A DNA stretch of 64,000 bases from DASUPK01 sp963815665 (GTDB taxonomy: Bacteria; Actinomycetota; Thermoleophilia; Solirubrobacterales; 70-9), in NCBI GenBank assembly GCA_963815665.1, contig CAWFHN010000006.1, positions 372,001 through 436,000 on the forward strand. Direction: 5' to 3'. How positions within the stretch are numbered: the stretch's first letter is position 1; each line of letters starts with the position of its first letter. This document shows, in pieces, positions 52,132-60,834 of this stretch. The notes below the pieces were generated by a model. It was not told the origin of the DNA and did not search any database. It worked only from the letters and a program-made list of their open reading frames with translations. The position numbers and the translations under genes are program-made.

Positions 52132-53508
52132 ATGCTCTTTCGTCAGATCCTGCATGAGGACCTGAGCTGCGCCTCCTACCTGGTCGGTGACACCGGGTCC
52201 GGCGTCGCCGCGGTGATCGACCCGCAGTGGTCGATCGAGCCCTACCTGCGGCTCAGCCGCCTGCACGGTGTTCGGATCGAGCACGTCCTGGAGACTCACA
52301 ACCACGCCGACCATGTCTCAGGTCACGGCAGGCTGTCGCGGGCCACGGGGGCGACGATCCACATCCACGAGCTGGCCGACGCCGAGTACCCGCACGAGTC
52401 GTTCACCGATGATTGGCGCCTCGAGCTCGGCGGGGTCGAGATCCAGGCGCTCCACACGCCCGGGCACCGGCCTGAGCACACCTCCTTCGTGCTCCGCGCC
52501 GCCGATCGCAGCGGGGACCCCTGGGCGGTGCTGACCGGCGATTCGCTGTTCGTAGGCGACGTCGCCCGCCCCGACCTGGCGATCGAGCCTCGCGAGGGCG
52601 CCGCGGAGATCTACCGGTCGCTGCACGAGCGCCTCATGTCGCTACCCGACGACGTCGAGGTCTGGCCCGGCCACCTGGGCGGCTCGGCCTGCGGCAGCTC
52701 CGGAATCGATCACAAGGCCAGCTCGACGATGGGCTTCGAGCGAGAGCACAACCGGGCGCTGGGCTTCGAGACCGAGGAGGAGTTCGTCGAGGACGCCGTG
52801 GCGACTCTGGGCGATCGGCCGCCCAACGTCGAGCACATCGTCTCGATCAACCAGGGGCCGCTGATCGAGGACATGGGCACCCCGATCCCGCTCGCGCCAC
52901 GCTCCGTGGAGGTCGGCATCGCCGAGGGCGCCCTGCTGGTCGACGCTCGGACCAACGAGCAGTTCGACGAGGCCCACATCCCCGGTGCGATCAGCGCTTC
53001 GGCCTACGAGACCGGCTTTGCGACAAAGGTGGCCAAGGTCCTGCCGATCGACGTCGAGCTGATCGTGGTCGCGGCCTCGGACGGCTACGAGCTCGAGGCC
53101 GCCGAGCTGCTCGCCTCCGTCGGCCTGCGCGTCCGCGGCTACCTCGAGGGCGGGATGACCGCCTGGCGCTCCGAGGACCGGCCGGTGCACCGGATCGAGC
53201 TGATCGATCCGGAGGAGCTCGCCGGGCGGATGGAGGGCGACGACATGCTCGTGCTCGACGTCCGCGACGACGACGAGTTCGCCGAGGCCCACATCCCCGG
53301 ATCGATCAACCTCCCCTACGGAGAGCTGCCCGCCCGGCAGGGCGAGCTGCCCCGCGACCGGGCGATCGCCGCGATCTGCAGCGGCGGCAAGCGCAGCGGC
53401 CTGGCGGCGTCGATCCTCCAGCGCGAGGGATTCGACCGCGTCCTGCACGTCGCCAACGGCGGCGTCGGCACCTGGCGCCGCAGCGGGCGCCGGGTGGAAT
53501 CCGGTTAG
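52132..53508 (+). CDS. MBL-fold hydrolase with two rhodanese domains
   Basis: A protein of 458 residues. The metallo-beta-lactamase part has HNHADH (His56, His58, Asp60, His61), HTPGHRPEH and LTGDSLFVGDVARPDL, as in persulfide dioxygenases (ETHE1-like) and glyoxalase II relatives. Two rhodanese domains follow. The first (LLVDARTNEQFDEAHIPGA) has no cysteine in its active-site loop (VVAASDG); the second (MLVLDVRDDDEFAEAHIPGS) has AAICSGGKRSG with the catalytic Cys. It fits persulfide/sulfur handling. It follows the enoyl-CoA hydratase gene by 20 bases. Confidence 0.92.
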   Translation: MLFRQILHEDLSCASYLVGDTGSGVAAVIDPQWSIEPYLRLSRLHGVRIEHVLETHNHADHVSGHGRLSRATGATIHIHELADAEYPHESFTDDWRLELGGVEIQALHTPGHRPEHTSFVLRAADRSGDPWAVLTGDSLFVGDVARPDLAIEPREGAAEIYRSLHERLMSLPDDVEVWPGHLGGSACGSSGIDHKASSTMGFEREHNRALGFETEEEFVEDAVATLGDRPPNVEHIVSINQGPLIEDMGTPIPLAPRSVEVGIAEGALLVDARTNEQFDEAHIPGAISASAYETGFATKVAKVLPIDVELIVVAASDGYELEAAELLASVGLRVRGYLEGGMTAWRSEDRPVHRIELIDPEELAGRMEGDDMLVLDVRDDDEFAEAHIPGSINLPYGELPARQGELPRDRAIAAICSGGKRSGLAASILQREGFDRVLHVANGGVGTWRRSGRRVESG

Positions 53509-53514
53509 CCCGGC

Positions 53515-54954
53515 CTACTTCTTCTTCTTTCCGCTCTTCGCCTTCTTGGCGCTGATCCTCTTGAGGAACGGGATCAGCCGCTTGATGAACGCGTTCACCT
53601 TGGGCTGCGCCGCGCTCGGGTCGTTGTGCGCGTAGGTCGCCGAGCGGTCGACCAGCCTCAGGTTCCGGCGCGGGATCCGCGCCTCGGCGGCCAGCGACTG
53701 TGCGGCGGAGATCACGCGAGCACCGCCCAGCGCGGCGCCGAACGCGTAGATCCGCAGGCGCTTGCGCAGCTTCGTGGCGTCCGTCGAGTGCACGTCGAGC
53801 ACCGACTGTGCGGGGTTGGGCAGCCCGTCACCCACCGCGCCCGAGTCGATGGTCAGGCGCATCGGGTGGTACCAGGCCGTGCCGTCCAGGTTCTGGAGGC
53901 CCCAGCCCGAGAACATGCTGGCCCACCGCTGGATCGGCGTGATCGCGCCCGCCCTGTCCCAGCCTCGCGGGTCCCCGCTGGCGGCCAGCTGGCCCGAGTG
54001 GACCTGGGCGGCAAGCAGCGACGGGGGCGACGTCTTGACGTCGGTCGAGTAGCCGAATCCGGCCTCATTGGTCGCGTTGACCCCTGGCGGAGGCTGGAGG
54101 TTCGAGGGCAGCAGCGGCCAGCCGGTGAACACCGACGGGCCGTTGGGCGCCGCCTTCGCACCCGCGGATCCGACCATCCCGAAGAGTCCGGCGAGCGGGG
54201 CCGGGATGCCGCCGAAGCTGAGCCACGGCGACGACGTCTGCAGGTCGTCCAGCGACGTCTGGGCCGCCTCGGGGCTGACCGGGGCCGGGCTGCTGGCGCC
54301 GTCGATCAGGACGAGACCGGAGAGGTCACGGCCGCCGGGACGCCCGTTGAAGTCCCAGGTGGCATAGGCGGTCGTGATCGACCCTCCCAGCGAGTGGCCG
54401 CCCATCGCGACGTTGCGGCCCCCCTTGGCGGCGGCCTTCGCCACCACGCGGAGGTCGTTGATCTCGGTGTTCATCCCCCACTGCCGCGCGAACGGCACCT
54501 GCGAGTCCTGTACCGGGTGGAGGTGGTTGGCGATGCTGGGGTTGCTGAGGTAGCCCAGGTAGTAGTTGAAGAGATCGGTGGCACTCGCCTTGCCCTGCTT
54601 GAGGAGGTTCAGCTCGGACTGGTCCTCGAGGAAGTTCTCGCGGCGCTCCACCGCCCAGACCTGCCAGTCCGGCAGCCTCTTGACGATCGTCTTCGCGAGC
54701 GGCTCGAAGTAGGCCGCGCTCGCCGAGGTCCCGGGGTTGAGGACGAGGACGTTCTTCGCCTTCCGGTTCCCCGTCTTCAGGGCCCCGACCACGTTCAGGT
54801 TCGCCGGCGTTCCGGGCGACTGGTACCCCCGCATCACCGAGAACCGGACCTTGGGGGGCTTGGCGCTCGCCGCCGGGACCAGGCACATCCAAAGCGCTCC
54901 TGCCGCGATCGCGATCAGCGCAAGCCGTGAAGGCATCCTCTGCCGAATCCTCAT
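53515..54954 (-). CDS. Secreted alpha/beta hydrolase (lipase/esterase-like)
   Basis: A protein of 479 residues with a signal peptide (MPSRLALIAIAAGALWMCLVP then AASA). The fold shows KNVLVLNPGTSASAAYFEPLAKTI, VWAVERRENFLEDQ, nucleophile elbow VAMGGHSLGGSITTAY, and LVLIDGA. A candidate acid and histidine are in the C-terminal half (SATYAHNDPS). The C-terminus is a lysine-rich tail (AKKAKSGKKKK) that could bind polyanionic cell-surface material. Divergent from another secreted protein by 129 bases; an inverted repeat sits between them. Confidence 0.8.
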   Translation of the reverse strand: MRIRQRMPSRLALIAIAAGALWMCLVPAASAKPPKVRFSVMRGYQSPGTPANLNVVGALKTGNRKAKNVLVLNPGTSASAAYFEPLAKTIVKRLPDWQVWAVERRENFLEDQSELNLLKQGKASATDLFNYYLGYLSNPSIANHLHPVQDSQVPFARQWGMNTEINDLRVVAKAAAKGGRNVAMGGHSLGGSITTAYATWDFNGRPGGRDLSGLVLIDGASSPAPVSPEAAQTSLDDLQTSSPWLSFGGIPAPLAGLFGMVGSAGAKAAPNGPSVFTGWPLLPSNLQPPPGVNATNEAGFGYSTDVKTSPPSLLAAQVHSGQLAASGDPRGWDRAGAITPIQRWASMFSGWGLQNLDGTAWYHPMRLTIDSGAVGDGLPNPAQSVLDVHSTDATKLRKRLRIYAFGAALGGARVISAAQSLAAEARIPRRNLRLVDRSATYAHNDPSAAQPKVNAFIKRLIPFLKRISAKKAKSGKKKK

Positions 54955-54989
54955 TCCTCTCTCCTCATCTGTAGCCCCGCAGCCTTACT

Positions 54990-55013
54990 GATACACAGAA
55001 CACAGAATGTATC
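54990..55013. promoter_or_regulatory. Inverted repeat between two divergent secreted-protein genes
   Basis: GATACA (54990-54995), 12-base spacer, TGTATC (55008-55013), a perfect 6-bp inverted repeat in a relatively A/T-rich stretch that lies between the two gene starts. It may be an operator controlling both genes. Only the arms are conserved; the regulator is unknown. Confidence 0.4.
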
Positions 55014-55083
55014 GACATGTCTCGGTCCGCGGCGCCTGCGAGTATGCGCAACTTCCCGGCAGGGGATCTGTTCTCAGCGACCC

Positions 55084-56280
55084 ATGAAGCGAACCACCCT
55101 CCTCGCCATCCTGATCGGCCTGCTCGCCGGCCTCGTCATCGCCCCGAGCGCGTTCGCGATCAAGGCGGGCTTCAGCGTCGCCACCAAGCGGCTCGAGGCG
55201 GCCTACAAGATCGCCCTCTTCGAGCGCCGCTTCAGCACGGACGGCTGCTATCCGGCGCCACCGCAGCTCGCCAAGGCGATCCACAAGTCCGCCCACCGCA
55301 AGGTGGGCGTCGCCCCGAACACCAAGCACCTCGCCAACCTGAACCAGGTCTACGTCCTGAAGCAGGGCACGGCGTGCGAGCACCTTCGGATGGCGCTGCG
55401 CGCGAGCGGCGGGATCTTCGTCCTCGACTCCAAACGGGGAACCGTCCGGCTCCAGGGACACAAGGGCGCGGCCACCCCGGGCCTGGCCCGGCCGCTGACC
55501 AATCTGACCCTCGCGAACAGGGCCTTCAACGTCAGCACGCCCGACACAGCTCCCCGGCTGCAGACGATCTGCCCCAAGGGAAAGTTCCCGGTCGGCGGCG
55601 GCATGACCGTCACTCCGCCGACCGACTCGGACGGAGCCGGCATCTATCCCCATTCCTACGAGCGCCTCGGTGCCCAACGGGGATGGCACATCAGCGTCGT
55701 CGACCTAGACCCGAGCCCTGGCAACGCGACCCCGCGGAACGTCACCGTTCAGGTCATGTGCGGGTTCGGCGTGATCCCGGCGACCCCGACGCCGCACACG
55801 ACCGTCTACCTGCGGCCCGGGCAGACGAAGACCGTCACCGCGCGCTGTCCGAAGCGCCAGTTCCTGATCTCGGGCGGATTCCAGCGCACGGACTTCCGCA
55901 GCGACGGCGGCGACTACGTCACCGAATCGCACGCCTCGGGCCCCAAGGCATGGGTGGTGAGCGGCCACGCCTACGGCACCGGCTCGGGCGAGCTGACCGC
56001 GATCGCCTACTGCGCGCGGATGAAGCGGCCGATCCTCACGGAGGTCGCCTCCTCTCCGGCTCCCGTGGCGGCGAGCGGATCCGCGACGACGACCACACCG
56101 GGGTGCCCGGCGGGCAAGCGGCTCACCGCCGGTGGCTTCAGCAGCGGCGGCTCGACGAACGCCCTCTTCGCCCAGGGCGCGTTCAACCCGAACGGCACCT
56201 TCTCGGCGAGCAGCTACGGCTTCTTCGGCGCGGCGCCGGAGCTCACCGCCTACGGCTACTGCCTTCCCGCCAGGTCCTAG
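55084..56280 (+). CDS. Secreted protein with three tandem cysteine-bounded repeats
   Basis: ATG at 55084, 398 residues, signal peptide MKRTTLLAILIGLLAGLVIAPSAFA. The mature part has a first domain of about 130 residues with two cysteines (STDGCYPAPP, GTACEHLRMAL), then three repeats beginning CPKGKFPVGGGMT, CPKRQFLISGGFQ and CPAGKRLTAGGFSS. Each ends with a cysteine after 60-90 residues (VMCGFG, AYCARM, GYCLPA), so each repeat probably has its own disulfide. No enzyme motif is visible. Its stop codon lies in a palindromic terminator. Confidence 0.7.
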   Translation: MKRTTLLAILIGLLAGLVIAPSAFAIKAGFSVATKRLEAAYKIALFERRFSTDGCYPAPPQLAKAIHKSAHRKVGVAPNTKHLANLNQVYVLKQGTACEHLRMALRASGGIFVLDSKRGTVRLQGHKGAATPGLARPLTNLTLANRAFNVSTPDTAPRLQTICPKGKFPVGGGMTVTPPTDSDGAGIYPHSYERLGAQRGWHISVVDLDPSPGNATPRNVTVQVMCGFGVIPATPTPHTTVYLRPGQTKTVTARCPKRQFLISGGFQRTDFRSDGGDYVTESHASGPKAWVVSGHAYGTGSGELTAIAYCARMKRPILTEVASSPAPVAASGSATTTTPGCPAGKRLTAGGFSSGGSTNALFAQGAFNPNGTFSASSYGFFGAAPELTAYGYCLPARS

Positions 56281-56334
56281 AGGGTTGATGGGGGTTAGGC
56301 GTGTGCGCGGATAACCCACCATCAGCCCTCTAGG
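56276..56334. terminator. Palindromic terminator shared by two convergent genes
   Basis: The left arm (56276-56297, starting CCTAGAGGG) and right arm (56312-56334, ending CCCTCTAGG) pair with few mismatches and one bulge around a 14-base loop. Both stop codons lie in the arms: TAG 56278-56280 on + and TAG 56332-56330 on -. The design serves both strands. Confidence 0.75.
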
Positions 56335-58459
56335 CCTCGGTCAGTGCCTCGTCCCCGTGGCCGAAGCGGACGTCCGGGAGCACCCGGTCCGCCCAGCGCG
56401 GCAGGTACCAGGCCCACGGGCCGAGCAGCCTGAGCAGTACGGGCATCAGCAAGAGCCGAATCAGCATCGCGTCGAGTAGCACGGCGATACCCAGGATCAG
56501 CCCCATCTCCTTCGGCGGCAGCGGTCCCGAGAGGGCGAAGGTGAAGAAGACCGCCACCATCACCGCTCCGGCCGCGAATATCACGCGCCCCGAATGGGCC
56601 AAGCCGCCGACCATCGCCTCCTTCGCGTCATGCGTGCGGTCCCAGTGCTCCTTCGACGAGGAGAGCAGGAAGACGGTGTAGTCCATCGAGATCGCGAAGA
56701 TCATCGCGAAGAAGAACACGGGCCCCCAGGCGTCCAGGAACCCCTGAGGCTCGAAGCCGAGGAGGGAGTGAAGCGCCCCGTCCTGGAAGATCCACTTCGC
56801 CACGCCGAAGGCCGCCCCGGTGGCGAGCAGATTGGTCACGACGCCGGCGGCGGCGATCACGGGGGCCTGGAGGGCGAAGAGCAGCAGAGCGAAGCCCAGT
56901 GCGAGGACGACGCCGATCACCAGCGGGGTCTTGGCGGAGAGCGCCGTTTGCAGGTCGTGGTTCTCGGCGACGGCCCCGCCGACGAGCGTCCCGGCCGGCA
57001 GGTCGGACCGCAGCCGGTCGATCGTCGCCCCGACCGCCGGGTTGGAGGGGTCCTGCTTCGGGATGGCCTGGATCAAAGCCAGGCTCCCGGAGCGCTCGGC
57101 GGGTGTGACCTGGGCGATCCCGGGATCGCGGCTGGCTGTCGCGGAAGTGGCGGCTGCGTCCGCGGCCGGAGCGACGAGCTGCAGCGGTCCGGTGGCACCG
57201 GGCCCGAGTGCACCCTGCACCTGCTGGTAGCCGACGCGGGACGAATCGCTCGAGGGCACGACCTTGATCGATGGCATGGCCGTCTTCAGCTGAGTCACCG
57301 GCACGATCAGCACCGCGAGCGTCGCCAGAGCGGGTATCCCGTAGCGGAGCGGGTGACGCCAGAGCCGCTCTCCCCAGGCTGCGAAGCGCGCCGACCGGTG
57401 CTCGCCGGAGTGCACCCAGGGCAGCGAGAGCTTGTCGATCCTGTGGCCGAGCCTGGCGAGCACCGCGGGCAGCAGGGTGAGGGTTGCCGCCAGCACGAAG
57501 ATCACGGCCAGCATGATCCCGAGGCTCATCGAGCGGAAGGCCGGGCTGGGCACGAGCATCACGGCGCTCAGTGAGATCAGGACAGTCACACCGGAGAAGA
57601 GCACGGCCTTGCCGGCCGTGTCCATGGCCTGCGCGACCGCCTCCTCCGGTGGCAGCTTGGAGCCGAACAGGGCGCCGCGGAACCGATGGACCACGAACAA
57701 CGCGTAGTCGATGCCCAGAGCAAGGGCGAACATCAGAGCGAAGTTCATCGCCCAGATCGAGACGGGCATGACCTTCGTGCTGATGTAGAGCGAGCCTGCG
57801 GCGGCGACCAGGCCGACCATGGTCAGCATCAGAGGCAGCCCGGCCGCGACCAGCGATCCGAAGGCGACAAGCATGATCGCCAGCGTCACGGGCCAGGAGA
57901 TCACCTCGGAGCGCAGCATCGCGCTCTTGTTGGCGGCATTGAAGTCCGACCACATTCCGGCGGCGCCTGTCAGGTTCACCTGAACGCCATCGCGGCCGAG
58001 TGCGTTGAGGGGGGCCTTCAGGTCCTCGGCGGCGCGCACCATCGCGTTGGAGTCGCGGGCCGCACCGGCCTGCACGATCGCCGTGTGACCATCGGGGGAG
58101 ATCGAGCTTCCGGCCCGTGGCGGGAGGACGGCGCGCACGGCGCGGTCGGCGCGCAGCTTGCGCTCGACCGCGCCGACCGTCGCCTGGAAGCTCGGATCCC
58201 CGGCGGTTGCGGTCGGCGAGTGCACCACGACCATCAGGCCGTAGCTGCCCAGTCCGTTGAAGTTGCGGTCGATCAACTGGCGTGCCTGCACGGACTGCGA
58301 GCCGCTGGTCTCCCAGCCCGCGCCGGATAGGGCCGTCTCGACCCTGGGTGCCAGGAAGCCGAGGCCGAGCGCGACGATCGCCCAGCCGATCACCACGATC
58401 CGGAAGTGGGTGGCCGTGTAGCGGCCCAGGCGGCCGATGGGGCCGATGGGGCTGGTCAT
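56330..58459 (-). CDS. MMPL/RND-type membrane transporter
   Basis: The ATG at 58459 was chosen behind GGGGGAG; 709 residues. Two halves each have a large outside domain and five or six helices. Family marks are MNFALMFALALGIDYALFVVHRFRGAL (helices 4-5 with G-x-x-x-D-Y) and MIFAISMDYTVFLLSSSKEHWDRTHDAKEAMVGGL in the second half, with the Asp-Tyr pairs in place for proton coupling. MMPL proteins export lipids or other hydrophobic molecules. It overlaps the DUF2892 gene by 4 bases (ATGA) and is probably controlled with it by the ArsR regulator. Confidence 0.93.
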   Translation of the reverse strand: MTSPIGPIGRLGRYTATHFRIVVIGWAIVALGLGFLAPRVETALSGAGWETSGSQSVQARQLIDRNFNGLGSYGLMVVVHSPTATAGDPSFQATVGAVERKLRADRAVRAVLPPRAGSSISPDGHTAIVQAGAARDSNAMVRAAEDLKAPLNALGRDGVQVNLTGAAGMWSDFNAANKSAMLRSEVISWPVTLAIMLVAFGSLVAAGLPLMLTMVGLVAAAGSLYISTKVMPVSIWAMNFALMFALALGIDYALFVVHRFRGALFGSKLPPEEAVAQAMDTAGKAVLFSGVTVLISLSAVMLVPSPAFRSMSLGIMLAVIFVLAATLTLLPAVLARLGHRIDKLSLPWVHSGEHRSARFAAWGERLWRHPLRYGIPALATLAVLIVPVTQLKTAMPSIKVVPSSDSSRVGYQQVQGALGPGATGPLQLVAPAADAAATSATASRDPGIAQVTPAERSGSLALIQAIPKQDPSNPAVGATIDRLRSDLPAGTLVGGAVAENHDLQTALSAKTPLVIGVVLALGFALLLFALQAPVIAAAGVVTNLLATGAAFGVAKWIFQDGALHSLLGFEPQGFLDAWGPVFFFAMIFAISMDYTVFLLSSSKEHWDRTHDAKEAMVGGLAHSGRVIFAAGAVMVAVFFTFALSGPLPPKEMGLILGIAVLLDAMLIRLLLMPVLLRLLGPWAWYLPRWADRVLPDVRFGHGDEALTEA

Positions 58460-58680
58460 GACTCCCCCGGATACATGACTGAGTTGAGGCGGCAGGCTCG
58501 CTTCAGGACCAGCGAGGCCGGGCACGCACCCACGAGGACGTAGAGCCACATGTTGATCCCGGCGAACGCGGTCAACACCAGGAACCACGGCGAGACCAGC
58601 GCAACCAGCGCCACGCTCAACAGGATCACTGAGCCGGCGAGGGCGAAGAGAACGCGTTCAAGCGGCCATCGCGGTCCCAT
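58456..58680 (-). CDS. Small DUF2892 membrane protein
   Basis: ATG at 58680, 74 residues, two helices (VLFALAGSVILLSVALVALV and WFLVLTAFAGINMWLYVLVGA) ending CPASLVLKRACRLN. The two C-terminal cysteines and fold match the DUF2892 family, commonly linked to rhodaneses and sulfur metabolism. Its start overlaps the ArsR stop (TGATG), behind GGAGGTAG, and its end overlaps the MMPL start, so it is translationally coupled on both sides. Confidence 0.85.
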   Translation of the reverse strand: MGPRWPLERVLFALAGSVILLSVALVALVSPWFLVLTAFAGINMWLYVLVGACPASLVLKRACRLNSVMYPGES

Positions 58681-59030
58681 CAACTACCTCCCTCGAGCAG
58701 GGTGTCAAGCTCATCGAGCTGTCGGCGGATCCCTCCGCACACCTCGTCGCAGAGCGAGAAGACGTCCGGATCGCTGATCGAGTAGCGGGAGAAGTTTCCA
58801 TCCTTACGGCGGCTGACGATTCCGGCCCGCATCAGGACCCCGAGATGCTGGGAGACGTTCTGCTGCGAGGCGCCGGTCGCCTCCTGGAGTTCCTTGACGC
58901 TCATCTCGTCGTCGCGCATCGCCTCAAGCAGCCTGATTCGCATCGGCTCCCCGAGTACCCGGAAGCGCTCGGCGACCCGCTCGACCAGCGCGGCGGGTAG
59001 TGGACGGGGAATTTCGGTCTTTGTGGCCAT
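58680..59030 (-). CDS. ArsR-family repressor with C-terminal cysteine pair
   Basis: ATG at 59030, 116 residues. Winged-helix segment: RFRVLGEPMRIRLLEAMRDDEMSVKELQEATGASQQNVSQHLGVLMRAGIVSRRKDGNFSRYSI. The C-terminal helix has VFSLCDEVCGGIRRQ with two cysteines four residues apart, a possible metal or persulfide/redox sensor site. It heads the operon ArsR-DUF2892-MMPL and is divergent from OsmC by 49 bases. Confidence 0.9.
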   Translation of the reverse strand: MATKTEIPRPLPAALVERVAERFRVLGEPMRIRLLEAMRDDEMSVKELQEATGASQQNVSQHLGVLMRAGIVSRRKDGNFSRYSISDPDVFSLCDEVCGGIRRQLDELDTLLEGGS

Positions 59031-59044
59031 GGCGAGAAGAGTAG

Positions 59045-59066
59045 CACAAGTAAACCATTGTGTGGT
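59045..59066. promoter_or_regulatory. ArsR operator candidate between ArsR and OsmC genes
   Basis: CACAA (59045-59049) and TTGTG (59058-59062) form an inverted repeat with an 8-base spacer, and ACCA (59054-59057) with TGGT (59063-59066) an overlapping one. The site lies in the 49-base A/T-richer gap between divergent ArsR and OsmC genes. Weak evidence on its own; position is good. Confidence 0.4.
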
Positions 59067-59079
59067 AGTGTAGTTGTCG

Positions 59080-59499
59080 ATGACGATGACAGCCACAACC
59101 CAACGGGCCGGCAAGCTCAAGCACCAGGTCGACGTCAATCGACGTCACACGATCGTCACCGACGAGCCCTTCAGGCTGGGTGGCACTGACGACGGCCCCG
59201 CTCCACACGAGCTCCTCCCCGCCGCCCTCGCCTCATGCATCGCCACGATGGTCTCCATGTACGCGGAGCGGCACGGCTGGGACATCGGCGACGCGTTCGT
59301 CGATGTCGAGTACGAGCCGGAGCCCACTCCGCGCCGCTTCGAGATTGCCGTGCATCTGCCTGACGGCCTCTCGGATGAGCAGATCAAGCGGCTCGAGCGC
59401 GTCGCGGAGACCTGCCCCCTGCGGCGTGCTCTCGAAGCCGGGTTCGAGTTTGAGGAGCGCGTCGTCTCCTCACCGCCGGCGAATGCTGTTTTGACCTAG
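59080..59499 (+). CDS. OsmC/Ohr-family peroxiredoxin-like protein
   Basis: ATG at 59080 (a TTG at 59074 is possible), 139 residues. The two family cysteines are in LLPAALASCIATMVSMYAERHGW and RVAETCPLRRAL, with the typical GGTDDGPAPHELLPAAL before the first. OsmC proteins reduce organic hydroperoxides, and some handle persulfides. Divergence from an ArsR-DUF2892 operon favours a reactive-sulfur or peroxide response. Its stop overlaps the convergent NlpC/P60 gene by 4 bases. Confidence 0.92.
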   Translation: MTMTATTQRAGKLKHQVDVNRRHTIVTDEPFRLGGTDDGPAPHELLPAALASCIATMVSMYAERHGWDIGDAFVDVEYEPEPTPRRFEIAVHLPDGLSDEQIKRLERVAETCPLRRALEAGFEFEERVVSSPPANAVLT

Positions 59500-60695
59500 T
59501 AGCCGGCTGGGTGGCGCGCCACGAAGTCGGCCGCGTTCTCGTTCAGCTCGGTACTCCAGCGCGGGCCGTCGGAGCCATTGCCGGCGGTGTCCCAGCGCAG
59601 GCCGGCGATCATTGCCCAGGCGTGGCCGCTGTTCGCGAAGACGGTGATCCAGCTGCCGGCGCCGGACTCACCCCAGACCTCGAGGCCGGTCGAGTCGAGC
59701 GGGCTGGAGAGGAAGCCTCCGCCGTGCAGAGCGAAGCTGACGGCCCCGGAGCAGTCGTAGCCGCTCGCGGTGAACGAGCCGTGGCCACCGCCCCAGATGT
59801 AGGGAAGGTTGTCGATCTGGTTGGCGGCCTCGATCGCGGCGCGCACGGCGAGCGGCGCATTCGACGGCGGGATCGCGTCCCCGTTCGAGTCGATGGTCGC
59901 CCGGCCCGCCGGCGCCGGGATGTGGGAGATGTCGAGCTGGATCTGGTGCTGCTTGGCGAGCAGCGCGTTGAGGACCCCCTCGCGGGCGTTCCGGGCCGAG
60001 ACCAGCTGCGACTGCTGCGCCTGGATCTGAGCGTGCTGAGAGGCGATCTGCCGTTCCTTGGCGGCGACCTGGTCGCGCGCCGACTGGATCCGATCGTGGG
60101 TGGCCTGCAGCTGGTTCACCAGGGCGGTGATCTGATCGCGTAGGCCGCGGACTCGCGAGACGACCTCGTTGTCGTAGTTCTGGATGTGCTGGATGTACTC
60201 GGTGCGGGTCAGCAGGTCCGACCAGTTCGCGGAGCGCATGACGACCGCGGTCACGTCCGGGTCATTCGACTTGTAGATGTCGACCAGCAGCTGCTCGAGC
60301 GCGGCGGTCGCCGCCTTGAGCTTTGCCCGGATTCGAGCCAGCTCTGCCTTCTCGGCGTTCAGCTGTGCAGTCGCCTGGTCGAGCTCGGCCTGCTTCTGGT
60401 CGAGCTGAGCCTGCGCCGCCGCCTGTGCCTGGCGGAGGTGCGACTCCTGCCCGATCAGCTGATCGACCCGCTGGTTCATGCTGTCGATCTGCGACTGGAG
60501 CGACCCGGAGGACGACTGGATCCGGCTGAGCTCGTTCTGCTTCTGGGCGATCTTGGAGGCGGGGTCGCCGATCGCGCTCTGGCCGAGCAGCGCCGCGATC
60601 ACGAGCGTGACGAGCACCATCAGCGCGAGCACGGCAGCGCGCCCGCGGCGGGTGGATCGCCCTCTTTCGCTGTCTCTACTGGTGGGAGTCGGCAT
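59496..60695 (-). CDS. Secreted coiled-coil NlpC/P60 cell-wall hydrolase
   Basis: A protein of 399 residues. A signal anchor (AAVLALMVLVTLVIAALLG) follows a basic N-terminus, then a long coiled coil (about residues 45-250, Gln/Ala/Leu rich), then the NlpC/P60 domain with catalytic Cys in TASGYDCSGAVSFALHGGG and His in FANSGHAWAMIAGL. These peptidases cut peptidoglycan stem peptides and usually need an activator that frees the coiled coil, like RipA/FtsX partners. No partner gene is near. Confidence 0.9.
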   Translation of the reverse strand: MPTPTSRDSERGRSTRRGRAAVLALMVLVTLVIAALLGQSAIGDPASKIAQKQNELSRIQSSSGSLQSQIDSMNQRVDQLIGQESHLRQAQAAAQAQLDQKQAELDQATAQLNAEKAELARIRAKLKAATAALEQLLVDIYKSNDPDVTAVVMRSANWSDLLTRTEYIQHIQNYDNEVVSRVRGLRDQITALVNQLQATHDRIQSARDQVAAKERQIASQHAQIQAQQSQLVSARNAREGVLNALLAKQHQIQLDISHIPAPAGRATIDSNGDAIPPSNAPLAVRAAIEAANQIDNLPYIWGGGHGSFTASGYDCSGAVSFALHGGGFLSSPLDSTGLEVWGESGAGSWITVFANSGHAWAMIAGLRWDTAGNGSDGPRWSTELNENAADFVARHPAGY

Positions 60696-60834
60696 GGCGG
60701 AGCGCGGCGACGGAGCGCCACCGCGACGGTTCGGCCAGGCTAGTGCTTCGCCGCCGAATTGTCAGCAGTTGCTAACAGGCGTGCAAGATCGCTTGCGGAT
60801 CGCGTACCCAGAAGCGAGGAGGCCCGGCGAACGC

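Noticed and set aside
53626..54930. Open plus-strand frame opposite the secreted hydrolase
   Set aside because: Arg/Gly-rich product without motifs; the minus strand has a signal peptide and G-x-S-x-G elbow.
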